From CAYOUV01 sp963790075 (GTDB taxonomy: Bacteria > Chloroflexota > Anaerolineae > Anaerolineales > Villigracilaceae), in the NCBI GenBank assembly GCA_963790075.1, contig CAWBNG010000004.1:1054001-1118000 (forward strand): 64,000 nt of DNA, written 5' to 3'. The notes under the pieces were generated by a model. That model searched no databases. It was not told where the DNA came from and was given only the letters and a program-made list of their open reading frames with translations. Position numbers and translations under genes: made by a program. Each line of letters opens with the position of its first letter. The stretch's first letter is position 1. Below, in pieces: positions 39,983 to 48,565 of this stretch.

Positions 39983-41848
39983 ATGCCCGCAGAGATCAAA
40001 CTCGAAGAGAAATATGAACGCAACGGCTGGCCGTCGATTAAGCGCCCCGATTTAAAGCCGCCGGAAGGTTGGAGCCTGGAATTGCTGGTCGGCGTAAATC
40101 GAATTCGCAACCATCGTCTCTCGCCGGATGGCAAAAAGATTGCCTTCATCTGGGACCGGGGGGATTTATCAGAGGTCTATGTCATGCCCGCAGCAGGTGG
40201 CTGGCCCAGGCGTATCTCGATGAAGCGCGCCCCGGTGGCATACTGGGATGACGAATTCCGCAATGGTCGCCTGACGGTAAGCTGGCTGGCTTTCACCATG
40301 GAGGGAAGCGCGTACCTGGTCGAGTGGAAGGAGGCTTACCCAGGAAGGTCAGCGATTTCACTGAACAGGCCTCGGTCGCCGGCTGGATGCCGGATAGCCA
40401 GGGCCTGCTGGTCTACGTCGACCGCGGCGGGGAAGCGGTCCAGTTGCTGCTGACCGACCGGGAAGGGACCTGGCCGCGTCCGTTGGTGAGCCCTGCCTGG
40501 CGACGTACGTGAAGCGCGTCCATCTCCGGACGGAAAATCAGTCATTTTTACCTTCCGTCCGCAGGATGATCCCAATCGCTGGGACCTGCGCATCGTGGAT
40601 GTAGCTTCCGGGGAAATCCATTCTCTGACCGGTATGCCCAAAATGAAAGATTGGTGGCCGCGCTGGTCGCCGGATGGCAAATGGATCGCCTTTCTCTCCC
40701 AACGCGGCGGTTTTGACGATTTGTGGCTGGTTGGCACGGACGGGAATGGGCTGCGCCAGCTGACCAAACTGGGCTATGATGTCTCCGAACCGGCCTGGTC
40801 GCCGGATGGAAAGAAAATCGCCTGTACCCTCAACCGGGACGGCGCTTATGACCTGGCCCTGATCGCTGTCTCAAGCGGTGAAGTGAGCGATCTGCAGCGC
40901 GGGCAGGGGATTTTCTCGCGGCCGAACTGGTCTCCGGATGGTTCGTTTCTGACGGTTGAATATGAGAGTTCCCTGCTGCCGCCGGATCTGTACCGCGTCT
41001 CGCTTCCGGACGGAGAGATGACCCAGCTTACTTTCTCGAACCCGTCGGCGCTGGTCGGGCAAGCCTTGGTCCAGCCTGAGGTGGTCGTATACAAATCTTT
41101 CGATGGCACTGAAATCCATGCTTTGCTGTATCGTCCGGTCAAACCCAACGGCGCGGCCATCGTTTATCCGCACGGTGGCCCCTCCGCCCAATACCTTTAC
41201 GAGTGGGATATCCTGGCACAGTATTTGGTCGCCAAGGGCTATACCTACTTGGCGCCAAATTATCGCGGCAGCACCGGCTACGGCGTGGCTTTTGAGCAAG
41301 CCAACTACAATGACTGGGGTGGTGCCGATAGGCAGGATGTGCTGTACGCTGCGCGCTACCTGCACACGCTCGATTGGATCGATCCGGCGAGGATTGCCAT
41401 CTACGGCGGCAGCTACGGCGGTTACATGACCGCCCTATGCCTGTCGCGCGACCCGGATTATCTTTACGCTTGCGGCGTGAGCAAATACGGCGATGCCCAT
41501 CTGGAAAACTCCTGGGCGTTGTGCAACCGCAACTTACGCATCTACTCCGAGATGATGCTCGGTCACCCGGGGACAAACCGCCAGGTCTACCTGGACGGCT
41601 CGCCGATCTTCCAGGTCGAGAATATCCGCAAGCCGGTGCTGATCCTGCACGGTTTGGCCGACGATGTCGTCCCGCCGGAGGCTTCCGAAATGTGGGTCGA
41701 AGCCCTGCGCCGGGCCGGTAAGACCTTCGAGTACAAGACCTACGCGGGTGAACCGCATGGGTTTCTCAAGCGCGCTCACGTGTTGGACGTCTATGAGCGC
41801 GTCGAGCGCTTCCTGGATTGGTATTTGATGCCGAGGAAACCAGAATGA
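39983..41848 (+). pseudogene. S9-family prolyl oligopeptidase with two compensating frameshifts
   Basis: About 620 codons in total. The N-terminal beta-propeller starts in one frame (MPAEIKLEEKYERNGWPSI), shifts near 40327 to another frame (GGLPRKVSDFTEQASVAGW), and returns near 40495 to the first frame (GDVREARPSPDG). The intact remainder holds propeller repeats (WSPDGKWIAFLSQRGG) and the hydrolase domain with GGSYGGY (Ser at 41411-41413), DDVVPPEASEMW and EPHGF. The active site is complete, so this is either a recent double indel or two base errors in a good gene. GAGGAG precedes the start. The stop overlaps the creatininase-family start in an ATGA. Confidence 0.85.
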
Positions 41849-42996
41849 CGGAAATCTTTGCCTACGAAAACCTGACCTGGCCGGAAGTGGCTGACCTGCC
41901 GCGCGATACCCCGCTGGTCATACCGCTCGGGTCGGGTTACGACCTGGACCGCCTGGCTGAGTCATTGGGAGAACCCCATTCCCTGGGCTTGCTGCCGGCG
42001 CTGCCTTACGGCTGGCCAGGCAGCGGACTGGAAGTGCCGGAGCTAGTTCTGGGCGCCTATATTTCCAATTTACTTGCGAGCCTGCGCGATGACGGTTTCA
42101 CGCGTGTTTATACGCTGACTCCACAGTCGTTAGCTTTGGGTTTGGGATCGGCGCAGATCGTGCAGCCAGTGCGCAGCACGCCCGGCCTGCCCCTGATAGG
42201 AGACTCCGAGCGTGGCAAGGTGGTGCTCATTCCAGTCGGTCACACCGAGCAGCATGGCCTGCACCTGCCGCTTTCAACCGATACGCTCATCATCCAGGCC
42301 ATCGCGCAGGCGACGGCTGCTGCCGCACCCGAGGGGGCTGTGGCTTTGCCGGTCATGCCGTATGGGGTCAGCACCCACCGCCAGGCCTTTGCCGGGACGC
42401 TCAACGCCGGCGGGCGGGCTTTCGAAGATTTCTACCTGGCCGTTGTTGACGTGCTCGTCGCTCGCGGCTTTGATCGCTTTTACCTGCTCAGCGGACACGG
42501 TGGCAATTGCTCGTTCCTGACCAACGTAACCAAATACGCCGGGGAGCGCTATCGTCGCTGTTTTACCGCCACCACCTGGCTGTATTTGTCCGGGCCGGAA
42601 GGTGTGGCCGCGCTGGAGGAGTATCGTCGCTCGAAAATTGGCGGGATGGGTCATGCCGGGGAATTGGAAACCGCGTTGATCCTGCATTTGCAACCGGAAT
42701 TGGTCCACATGGATCGGGTTGTAGACGAAACTGACTTCGTCACCAGCTCGAATTATTACATGGATTGGGTCGAAGGCGGGGCGCTGGCGGCCAATCCGCC
42801 CTGGGAGGACAATTCGAAGACCGGATCCTATGGTGCTGGCAGCTTGGGAACTGCCGAGCATGGCAAGTTGTGGCTGGAGGCTGCGGTGGCCGAAAAGGTA
42901 GTTCACGTGGCAGAAATCCACGCCCAACACAATCAACGCGAAGCGAGACGCAAGGCAGGCTATGGATTGTGGGGCGATCAGGGAAAATCTGGCTGA
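41845..42996 (+). CDS. Creatininase/amidohydrolase-family protein with an extra N-terminal half domain
   Basis: 383 residues. From residue 115 a full creatininase-family domain is present: VVLIPVGHTEQHGLHLPLSTD (metal ligands), SGHGGNCSF and GMGHAGELETALIL. Residues 1-110 resemble the start of the same fold (LTWPEVADLPRDTPLVIPLGSGYD) but lack the E-x-H-G-x-H-L-P ligands, so the protein looks like a decayed half domain fused to an active one. Typical substrates are cyclic amides. It is translationally coupled to the S9 peptidase, which hints at peptide or cyclic peptide breakdown. Confidence 0.85.
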   Translation: MTEIFAYENLTWPEVADLPRDTPLVIPLGSGYDLDRLAESLGEPHSLGLLPALPYGWPGSGLEVPELVLGAYISNLLASLRDDGFTRVYTLTPQSLALGLGSAQIVQPVRSTPGLPLIGDSERGKVVLIPVGHTEQHGLHLPLSTDTLIIQAIAQATAAAAPEGAVALPVMPYGVSTHRQAFAGTLNAGGRAFEDFYLAVVDVLVARGFDRFYLLSGHGGNCSFLTNVTKYAGERYRRCFTATTWLYLSGPEGVAALEEYRRSKIGGMGHAGELETALILHLQPELVHMDRVVDETDFVTSSNYYMDWVEGGALAANPPWEDNSKTGSYGAGSLGTAEHGKLWLEAAVAEKVVHVAEIHAQHNQREARRKAGYGLWGDQGKSG

Positions 42997-43013
42997 GAAT
43001 TGTTATAAAAAAG

Positions 43014-43045
43014 GACCCGGTTTTAAGGCCGGGTCTATTATTTTA
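43014..43045. terminator. Terminator between convergent creatininase and KAS III genes
   Basis: GACCCGG (43014-43020) pairs with CCGGGTC (43029-43035), followed by TATTATTTTATTTT; the reverse side also has an A/T-rich end (AAAAAA before it). Confidence 0.85.
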
Positions 43046-43063
43046 TTTTGAGATTGGCTTGGT

Positions 43064-44326
43064 TCAGCTTCCCAATGCAACCGCCAGCACATCATAATAG
43101 GTGCCCGCCCCAAAACCGTCGAACAAGATGTGATCGCCGGGGTGGAGACTGGGAAGCTGCCGCAAGAAAGCAATCATGTTCGAGGCTGCACTGACGTTGC
43201 CAAAATCGCTTACCAACCAGGGCATAGGAAAGCTGATGCCCTCTTTCAAAAGGTGTTTCTCTATGAGTTTGTTGATCTTGTAGTTGGCATGATGGACGAT
43301 GGCAACTGCGATCGACTTATCCGGCATGCCGAGTTTGTCCATCAAGGCCTGGTACGAGGCGTATACCTCCGTTACCACCTGGACGCCCGTGCGCACGAAC
43401 AATTTAACCATGCCCATCGGCCCGGCCATCACCACCGGTGCTCCATCGTCCGGTTCGTGCATCAGCCCGGCGATGCGTACAAGCTGGCCTTGTTGGGAGA
43501 CCTCGACCAGGGATTTTCCGGGAATTTTATTTCTTGAGTGGGGGTAATACATGTGCACAGCCAGAACGCCTTCCTCGTCGAAGGCCTCATGGCTTTTACC
43601 GACCAGGAATTTCATGGTTTGTCCGGGGATGACGCCGATCACGCCGGCGCCATTTCCAAATAACTGCAGGGCGTTTTTGTCATAGGCGTGGCTGGTAAAG
43701 CGGCTCAGACCTTCGATCCCGCCGACCAACACCTTCTTCCCGTACAGCTCCTCGGCAATGTTGATATGTCCGGGTGTGCCCAGGCCGGGATTGAGCGCCA
43801 GGTTCAGACCGCCCACGGAGCCATCACAGGCTTTGTGGACGCTAACCTTTAGTGCGTTTTCCGGAATGCCCGCCCGATTGGCAATCTGCTCGACGTAATC
43901 ATAGGAAACAGGCCCGCTCATGCCGATCAATACGGCCTGGACTTCGCTCGGTTCCCAGCCGTTGGCGAGTGCCGCCTCCCGCAGGAGACGCGAACCGACT
44001 TCAAGTTCCAGCTCGAGATGCTGCTCATCCGTCAGGAAGGGGATATGGTGCCGGTTAACGAACCCGAGTTCGGCCAGGTTCATTTTTTCGTTGTCCAAAA
44101 GCGGTTCGCCCAGGCGGCTTTCGATCAAACTTGGCAGGGTATTGTTATCGTAACTCTCACCCCAGGTGCCGTAAGCGCCGCCGATCCCAACCTCGGAATT
44201 CGAAATGCGTTCAATCCCAAATGGAATACCGCCCGCGACCTGGATGACACTTTTTTGGACGTGCGGCCGCTTGAAAAAAGATGGGATTGCACCAGCTAAA
44301 TTTTCTAACATAGAATTCTCGCTCAT
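43064..44326 (-). CDS. KAS III (FabH)-like 3-oxoacyl-ACP synthase
   Basis: 420 residues, thiolase-fold condensing enzyme. The triad is visible: Cys167 in KACDGS, His in VHHANYKI and Asn in GNVSAAS. At 420 residues it is longer than FabH (about 320), with an N-terminal extension and internal loops, so a dedicated branched or long-chain starter, hydroxymethylglutaryl-type, or specialised lipid enzyme is possible. It stands alone between terminators, away from fabG. AGGAG precedes the ATG. Confidence 0.83.
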   Translation of the reverse strand: MSENSMLENLAGAIPSFFKRPHVQKSVIQVAGGIPFGIERISNSEVGIGGAYGTWGESYDNNTLPSLIESRLGEPLLDNEKMNLAELGFVNRHHIPFLTDEQHLELELEVGSRLLREAALANGWEPSEVQAVLIGMSGPVSYDYVEQIANRAGIPENALKVSVHKACDGSVGGLNLALNPGLGTPGHINIAEELYGKKVLVGGIEGLSRFTSHAYDKNALQLFGNGAGVIGVIPGQTMKFLVGKSHEAFDEEGVLAVHMYYPHSRNKIPGKSLVEVSQQGQLVRIAGLMHEPDDGAPVVMAGPMGMVKLFVRTGVQVVTEVYASYQALMDKLGMPDKSIAVAIVHHANYKINKLIEKHLLKEGISFPMPWLVSDFGNVSAASNMIAFLRQLPSLHPGDHILFDGFGAGTYYDVLAVALGS

Positions 44327-44479
44327 GATAAGTTACTCCTTACCAATCTGTTTAATATGTCTGTTATAACCCTTAAATGGTCGTAACGCTTCTCTGATTA
44401 GAACATTCTAACCTGGGTATTTTGGTGAGAATACCATAAAACGCTGATTGGGTGTTGTATTGGGGGGATTTTGCTGGGG

Positions 44480-45553
44480 TTACTTTGCCAACAGGCAGGC
44501 CGCCTGGTGTCCCGGGCTGATCTCGACATGCGGCGGATCTTCCTGTTTGCAGCGCTTGATTGCCACTGGGCAGCGTGGATGGAAGCGGCAGCCGGTCGGG
44601 ATGTTCGCGGCATTGGGAGTCTCGCCTTGCAGGATCACACGTTCACGACGCAGGCGGGGGTTGGGGACAGGAACGACCGAGAGCAGTGCCCGGGTATAAG
44701 GGTGCTGCGGATTCTGCAGCACATCCTTGGTGACACCGACTTCGACCATGCGGCCCAGATACATCACCGCGATCTTATCGGCAAAGTAGGCCACAGTGCT
44801 TAGATCGTGCGTGATGAACAGGATGCTCACCCCGCGGCGTTTGCGCAGCTCGTTGAGCAGATTCAGGATCTCAGCCCGGATCGAGACATCCAGCATGGAG
44901 ACTGGTTCGTCAGCCAGGAGCAGTTCGGGTTCCAGTACCATCGCCCCGGCAATCACCACGCGCTGGCGCTGACCGCCCGATAGTTCGTGCGGAAAACGCA
45001 GGAAGAAATCCTCTGCCGGTCGCAAACCAGCTTCCTCCAGCGCAGTTTTGACGCGTGCCACACGTTCGCCTCGTCCACGCGCAATTCCGTGCACCACCAG
45101 CGGCTCGGCGACTACCTCGAAGATAGTGGAACGCGGATTGAGCGACTCGTAGGGATCCTGGAAGATCATCTGTGCTTGCTGGCGCAGACGTTTGATGGTC
45201 ATGTGCGGCAGGATTTGCTGTTCGCGTGTGCCCACGGCGGCTGTATCCACGGATAGGACCCCGGCCCGGGCGCGGCGTGTTTGAGCGCCAACGATTTTTC
45301 CGTCGAAGCGGATCTCGCCGCTGGTTTGTTCTTCCAGCCCGATCAAGGTCCGGGCAATGGTCGTTTTTCCGCAGCCGGATTCTCCAACCAAAGCCAGCAC
45401 CTCACCGCGAGCCAGTGAAAAACTGACGTTGTCCACTGCTTTAACATTGACCATCGGTATGCGACGTAAGCTGTCCAGAATCGATTGGCGTACTGGGAAA
45501 TATTTGACCAGTTCTGTAACTTCCAGCACCGGGATGGCGTTCTTGTGATTCAT
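44480..45553 (-). CDS. oppF: Peptide ABC importer ATPase, OppF type
   Basis: 357 residues. Walker A GESGCGKTT, signature LSGGQRQRVVIAGAM, Walker B LLADEPVSMLD, H-loop FITHDLSTVAYF. The C-terminal oligopeptide/dipeptide extension is complete: GETPNAANIPTGCRFHPRCP and later CK...C, which binds a 4Fe-4S cluster in Opp ATPases. It starts directly after the OppD stop. Last gene of a five-gene importer. Confidence 0.92.
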   Translation of the reverse strand: MNHKNAIPVLEVTELVKYFPVRQSILDSLRRIPMVNVKAVDNVSFSLARGEVLALVGESGCGKTTIARTLIGLEEQTSGEIRFDGKIVGAQTRRARAGVLSVDTAAVGTREQQILPHMTIKRLRQQAQMIFQDPYESLNPRSTIFEVVAEPLVVHGIARGRGERVARVKTALEEAGLRPAEDFFLRFPHELSGGQRQRVVIAGAMVLEPELLLADEPVSMLDVSIRAEILNLLNELRKRRGVSILFITHDLSTVAYFADKIAVMYLGRMVEVGVTKDVLQNPQHPYTRALLSVVPVPNPRLRRERVILQGETPNAANIPTGCRFHPRCPVAIKRCKQEDPPHVEISPGHQAACLLAK

Positions 45554-46573
45554 TTAGAAGGCAGCCTCCGGACCCTGACACAGATGACAAGCAGCGTAGT
45601 GACCCTTTTCGGCAGTAATGGCAGAAACGTCGATCAGCTTGGGGGCCTCCTGGCTGCAAAGTTCAATCCGCAGGTGACAACGCGGCTCGAAACGGCAACC
45701 AGCCGGCAATTCAGTCAGACGCGGTGGCGTCCCGGGGATGGAGGCCAGGGTCTGGTCTGAGCCCGAGCCTTGGTCAACTGTGCGATTCAAGTCTGGAAAA
45801 GATTCGAGCAGGCGCTGTGTATAGGGATGCTGGGGCTGGTTGTAAATCTGGTCCGCGTTTCCGTATTCAGCCACCTTCCCGCCGTACATCACGACCACTG
45901 AATCGCATACTTCGGCAACCACGCCTAAATCGTGCGTAACCAGAACAATCGCCAGTCCGAGTTTTTGCTGGATTTCCTTGAGCAGCTCGAGCACCTGAGC
46001 CTGGATCATCACGTCCAGGGCGGTGGTGGGTTCGTCGGCGAACAGCAGACTGGGGGCGCAGGCCAGGGCCATGGCGATCATGGCTCGCTGGCGCATCCCA
46101 CCGGAATATTGGTGTGGATATTGATCGCGCCGCGACTTGGGAATGCCCACCAACTCAAGCAGTTCATCCACTCGCCGGTTGGCCTGTGATCGATCCATCA
46201 GGTTATGCAGCAAAATGGCTTCACCGACCTGGTCGCCGACCTTCATGACTGGATTGAGCGCGTTCATGGCGCCCTGGAAAATAATCGACATCTCCTTCCA
46301 GCGATAGTCGCGCATCTGGCGTTCGCTGAAGGTCAGCAGGTCGAGACCATTATAGAAAACCTGTCCGCCAGTGATACGTCCATTGGAAGGCAGCAGGCGC
46401 ATGATCGACATCAGGGTGGTCGTCTTGCCGCAGCCAGATTCACCGACCAGACCGATGGTTTGTCCGGGGGAGACATCAAAGGAAATATCCTCCAAAGCTC
46501 GGGCGGTTTGGCCGTCAGGCATGATGAAATTTACATCCAGGTGGCGGATTGAAAGCAGCGGGGTCTCAGTCAC
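45554..46573 (-). CDS. oppD: Peptide ABC importer ATPase, OppD type
   Basis: 339 residues. Walker A GESGCGKTT, signature YSGGMRQRAMIAMAL, Walker B LFADEPTTALD, VTHDLGVVAEVC. C-terminal IPGTPPRLTELPAGCRFEPRC is the Opp Fe-S extension. A GTG start is used, with GGGAGG before it, and it overlaps the oppC stop by eight bases. Confidence 0.92.
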   Translation of the reverse strand: MTETPLLSIRHLDVNFIMPDGQTARALEDISFDVSPGQTIGLVGESGCGKTTTLMSIMRLLPSNGRITGGQVFYNGLDLLTFSERQMRDYRWKEMSIIFQGAMNALNPVMKVGDQVGEAILLHNLMDRSQANRRVDELLELVGIPKSRRDQYPHQYSGGMRQRAMIAMALACAPSLLFADEPTTALDVMIQAQVLELLKEIQQKLGLAIVLVTHDLGVVAEVCDSVVVMYGGKVAEYGNADQIYNQPQHPYTQRLLESFPDLNRTVDQGSGSDQTLASIPGTPPRLTELPAGCRFEPRCHLRIELCSQEAPKLIDVSAITAEKGHYAACHLCQGPEAAF

Positions 46574-47528
46574 TACTGCCTCCCGGCGTGGGGATCGAAA
46601 CCATATGCCTTTCGTCCTCCAGATTGTGGCCGGTCAGGCGCGGATTTAGCATTTCTTCCAATACGTTGCCGAGTAATACACAGCCAAGTGAGATCCAGAC
46701 GATAGCCAATCCCGGCGGCAGGTAGAACCACCAGGCGCCGTTGGTGACAGCATTGCGGCTGAAGGCGAAATTAAGCATGGTGCCCCAAGATGGCTGGGTG
46801 GGATCACCCAGGCCCAGGAATGCCAGTCCCGATTCGACCAGGATGGCAGTGGAAATGATCAGTACCGTATTGGCGACGATCAAGGGCATGATCTGAGGCA
46901 AAATGTGTTTGCGGATGATATGGAAATGGCCGGCACCAATGGCGCGGGCGCGGGCTACGAACTGCCTTTCCTTGATGGTCAAAACCTGGGAGCGGATCAG
47001 GCGGGCGGTGCTGGTCCAGTAGAGCAGGCCAATCACCAGGATCAGGACCGTCAATGGGGAAATCTTCAGTTGCATCTGGCGCAGTGTGGCGACCAGAACG
47101 ATCATCAGGGGTAGATCGGGGATGACCAGCAACACGTCGGTAGTGCGCATCAGCAGGTTATCCACCCATCCCCCAAAGTAACCGGCTGTGATACCGAACA
47201 GGCTGCCGACAAACATCGCAATAAACCCGGCCAGGAAGCCGACCGTCATCGAGATGCGCGCGCCGTAGATGAGTTGAGTCCACACATCGCGCCCGGCATC
47301 GTCCGTGCCGAGCGGGGCGTGAACCGAGGGTGGGGCAAATGTCAGCCCACGTCCATTCTCGTCGCGGATTATCTCGGATGGACTGTAACGGCTGAGACTG
47401 GGAGCGAATACGGCTGCGATCAGGGCGGTCAACACCAGAAAGGCTCCAATCAGCCCCATGCGGTTACCCCGGAAGTCCTTCCAGAAATCCAGCATGTTTC
47501 GTTTGAATAGCGTCCAGTGTTCGTTCAT
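46566..47528 (-). CDS. oppC: Peptide ABC importer permease, OppC type
   Basis: 320 residues, six helices. LGTDDAGRDVWTQLIYGARISMTVG is the OppC hallmark, and VARARAIGAGHFHIIRKHILPQI is the EAA loop that contacts the ATPases. An N-terminal FRGNRMGLIGAFLVL helix is typical. It follows oppB by two bases. Confidence 0.93.
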   Translation of the reverse strand: MNEHWTLFKRNMLDFWKDFRGNRMGLIGAFLVLTALIAAVFAPSLSRYSPSEIIRDENGRGLTFAPPSVHAPLGTDDAGRDVWTQLIYGARISMTVGFLAGFIAMFVGSLFGITAGYFGGWVDNLLMRTTDVLLVIPDLPLMIVLVATLRQMQLKISPLTVLILVIGLLYWTSTARLIRSQVLTIKERQFVARARAIGAGHFHIIRKHILPQIMPLIVANTVLIISTAILVESGLAFLGLGDPTQPSWGTMLNFAFSRNAVTNGAWWFYLPPGLAIVWISLGCVLLGNVLEEMLNPRLTGHNLEDERHMVSIPTPGGSSD

Positions 47529-47530
47529 GG

Positions 47531-48490
47531 CTAGGTCGCCTTGATCCGCGGATCGAGGTAGGTGTACAGGATGTCAGCCAGCATATTGGCGATAATAACA
47601 CTGATAGCCAGCAGCAAAAAAGCGCCTTGCAGTAGCGGATAATCCTGCTTGATCAGGGCGATCTGGAACATCTTTCCCAGCCCATCGTAGGAAAAAACCG
47701 TCTCGATGTAAATCGCGCCAGAGACGGTAAAACCCAGGTTGAGGGCGATCAAGGTGACAATCGGCAGCATGGCGTTCTTCAGAGCGTGCTTGCGCAGCAC
47801 CTGCCAGTGGCTCATGCCTTTGGCTTTAGCAGTCAGAATGTAATCTTCGCTGAGCACCTCCAGAATGGACGAGCGCATGATCAGCATGTACTCACCCAGG
47901 TACAGGATGGTCAGGGTCAGCGTAGGGAGGATCAAGTGGTGAGCGACATCAGGAATGACCGTGTAGAGTGGTTTGCCGACGTTAGCCGGGCTGACGATAC
48001 CGCCGGTGGGCAGGCCCAGCCAATAGCTGCCAGCCGCTAACAGGATAATGCCTAACCAGAACGTGGGCGTAGCCCAGGCAATCAGGGAGAAGGTGAGTGC
48101 TCCGACATCAACTGCGGATTTTCGCTTCCAGCCTGCGATCAAGCCCAGGGTGACCCCCAGTAGAATTGCCAGGATCTGTCCTATCCCAATCAGCAGTAAA
48201 GTATTCCATAATTTGGAAAGCAAAATTTCATTGACCGGTTTGCGCAAGGACCAGGACACGCCCAGGTTGCCGCGTGCCCACTGCCCCAGCGTGTCCAAGA
48301 ATTGGTCCGGGAAGATAGGTTTGTCCAACCCGAATTGTTCGCGTAAAGCTTGCTGCGTATCCGCTGATATGCGAACGTTGCGCCCGATCACCGAGCGAAC
48401 CGGGTCGCCGGGCAGGACGCGAAAGAGCAGGAAATTTATGATCACAACCACGAAGATTGTGATCAGCGCCAGTCCGAATTTGCGGATCAA
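47531..48490 (-). CDS. oppB: Peptide ABC importer permease, OppB type
   Basis: 319 residues, six helices. FRVLPGDPVRSVIGRNV, LGVSWSLRKPVNEIL and the EAA loop YILTAKAKGMSHWQVLRKHALKNAML are OppB motifs. The only usual start in frame is a TTG at 48490, with no ribosome site. Upstream, after GGAGGTGCA, the frame reads ATA AAT CGT CGC GAC TAC, which extends the conserved NRRDYLIRKFG start of OppB. So the true start is probably about eight codons earlier, on a non-standard or mutated codon. Confidence 0.85.
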   Translation of the reverse strand: MIRKFGLALITIFVVVIINFLLFRVLPGDPVRSVIGRNVRISADTQQALREQFGLDKPIFPDQFLDTLGQWARGNLGVSWSLRKPVNEILLSKLWNTLLLIGIGQILAILLGVTLGLIAGWKRKSAVDVGALTFSLIAWATPTFWLGIILLAAGSYWLGLPTGGIVSPANVGKPLYTVIPDVAHHLILPTLTLTILYLGEYMLIMRSSILEVLSEDYILTAKAKGMSHWQVLRKHALKNAMLPIVTLIALNLGFTVSGAIYIETVFSYDGLGKMFQIALIKQDYPLLQGAFLLLAISVIIANMLADILYTYLDPRIKAT

Positions 48491-48526
48491 GTAGTCGCGA
48501 CGATTTATTGCACCTCCGCAAATAGC

Positions 48527-48554
48527 TGGAGGCGGGCATTTATGCCCGCCTCCA
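48527..48554 (-). terminator. Hairpin between the solute-binding and permease genes
   Basis: TGGAGGCGGGCA (48527-48538) pairs with TGCCCGCCTCCA (48543-48554). It comes directly after the solute-binding protein stop. As in many ABC importers it would reduce permease expression relative to the binding protein by partial termination or by protecting the upstream RNA. Confidence 0.8.
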
Positions 48555-48565
48555 TACCAATTGAG

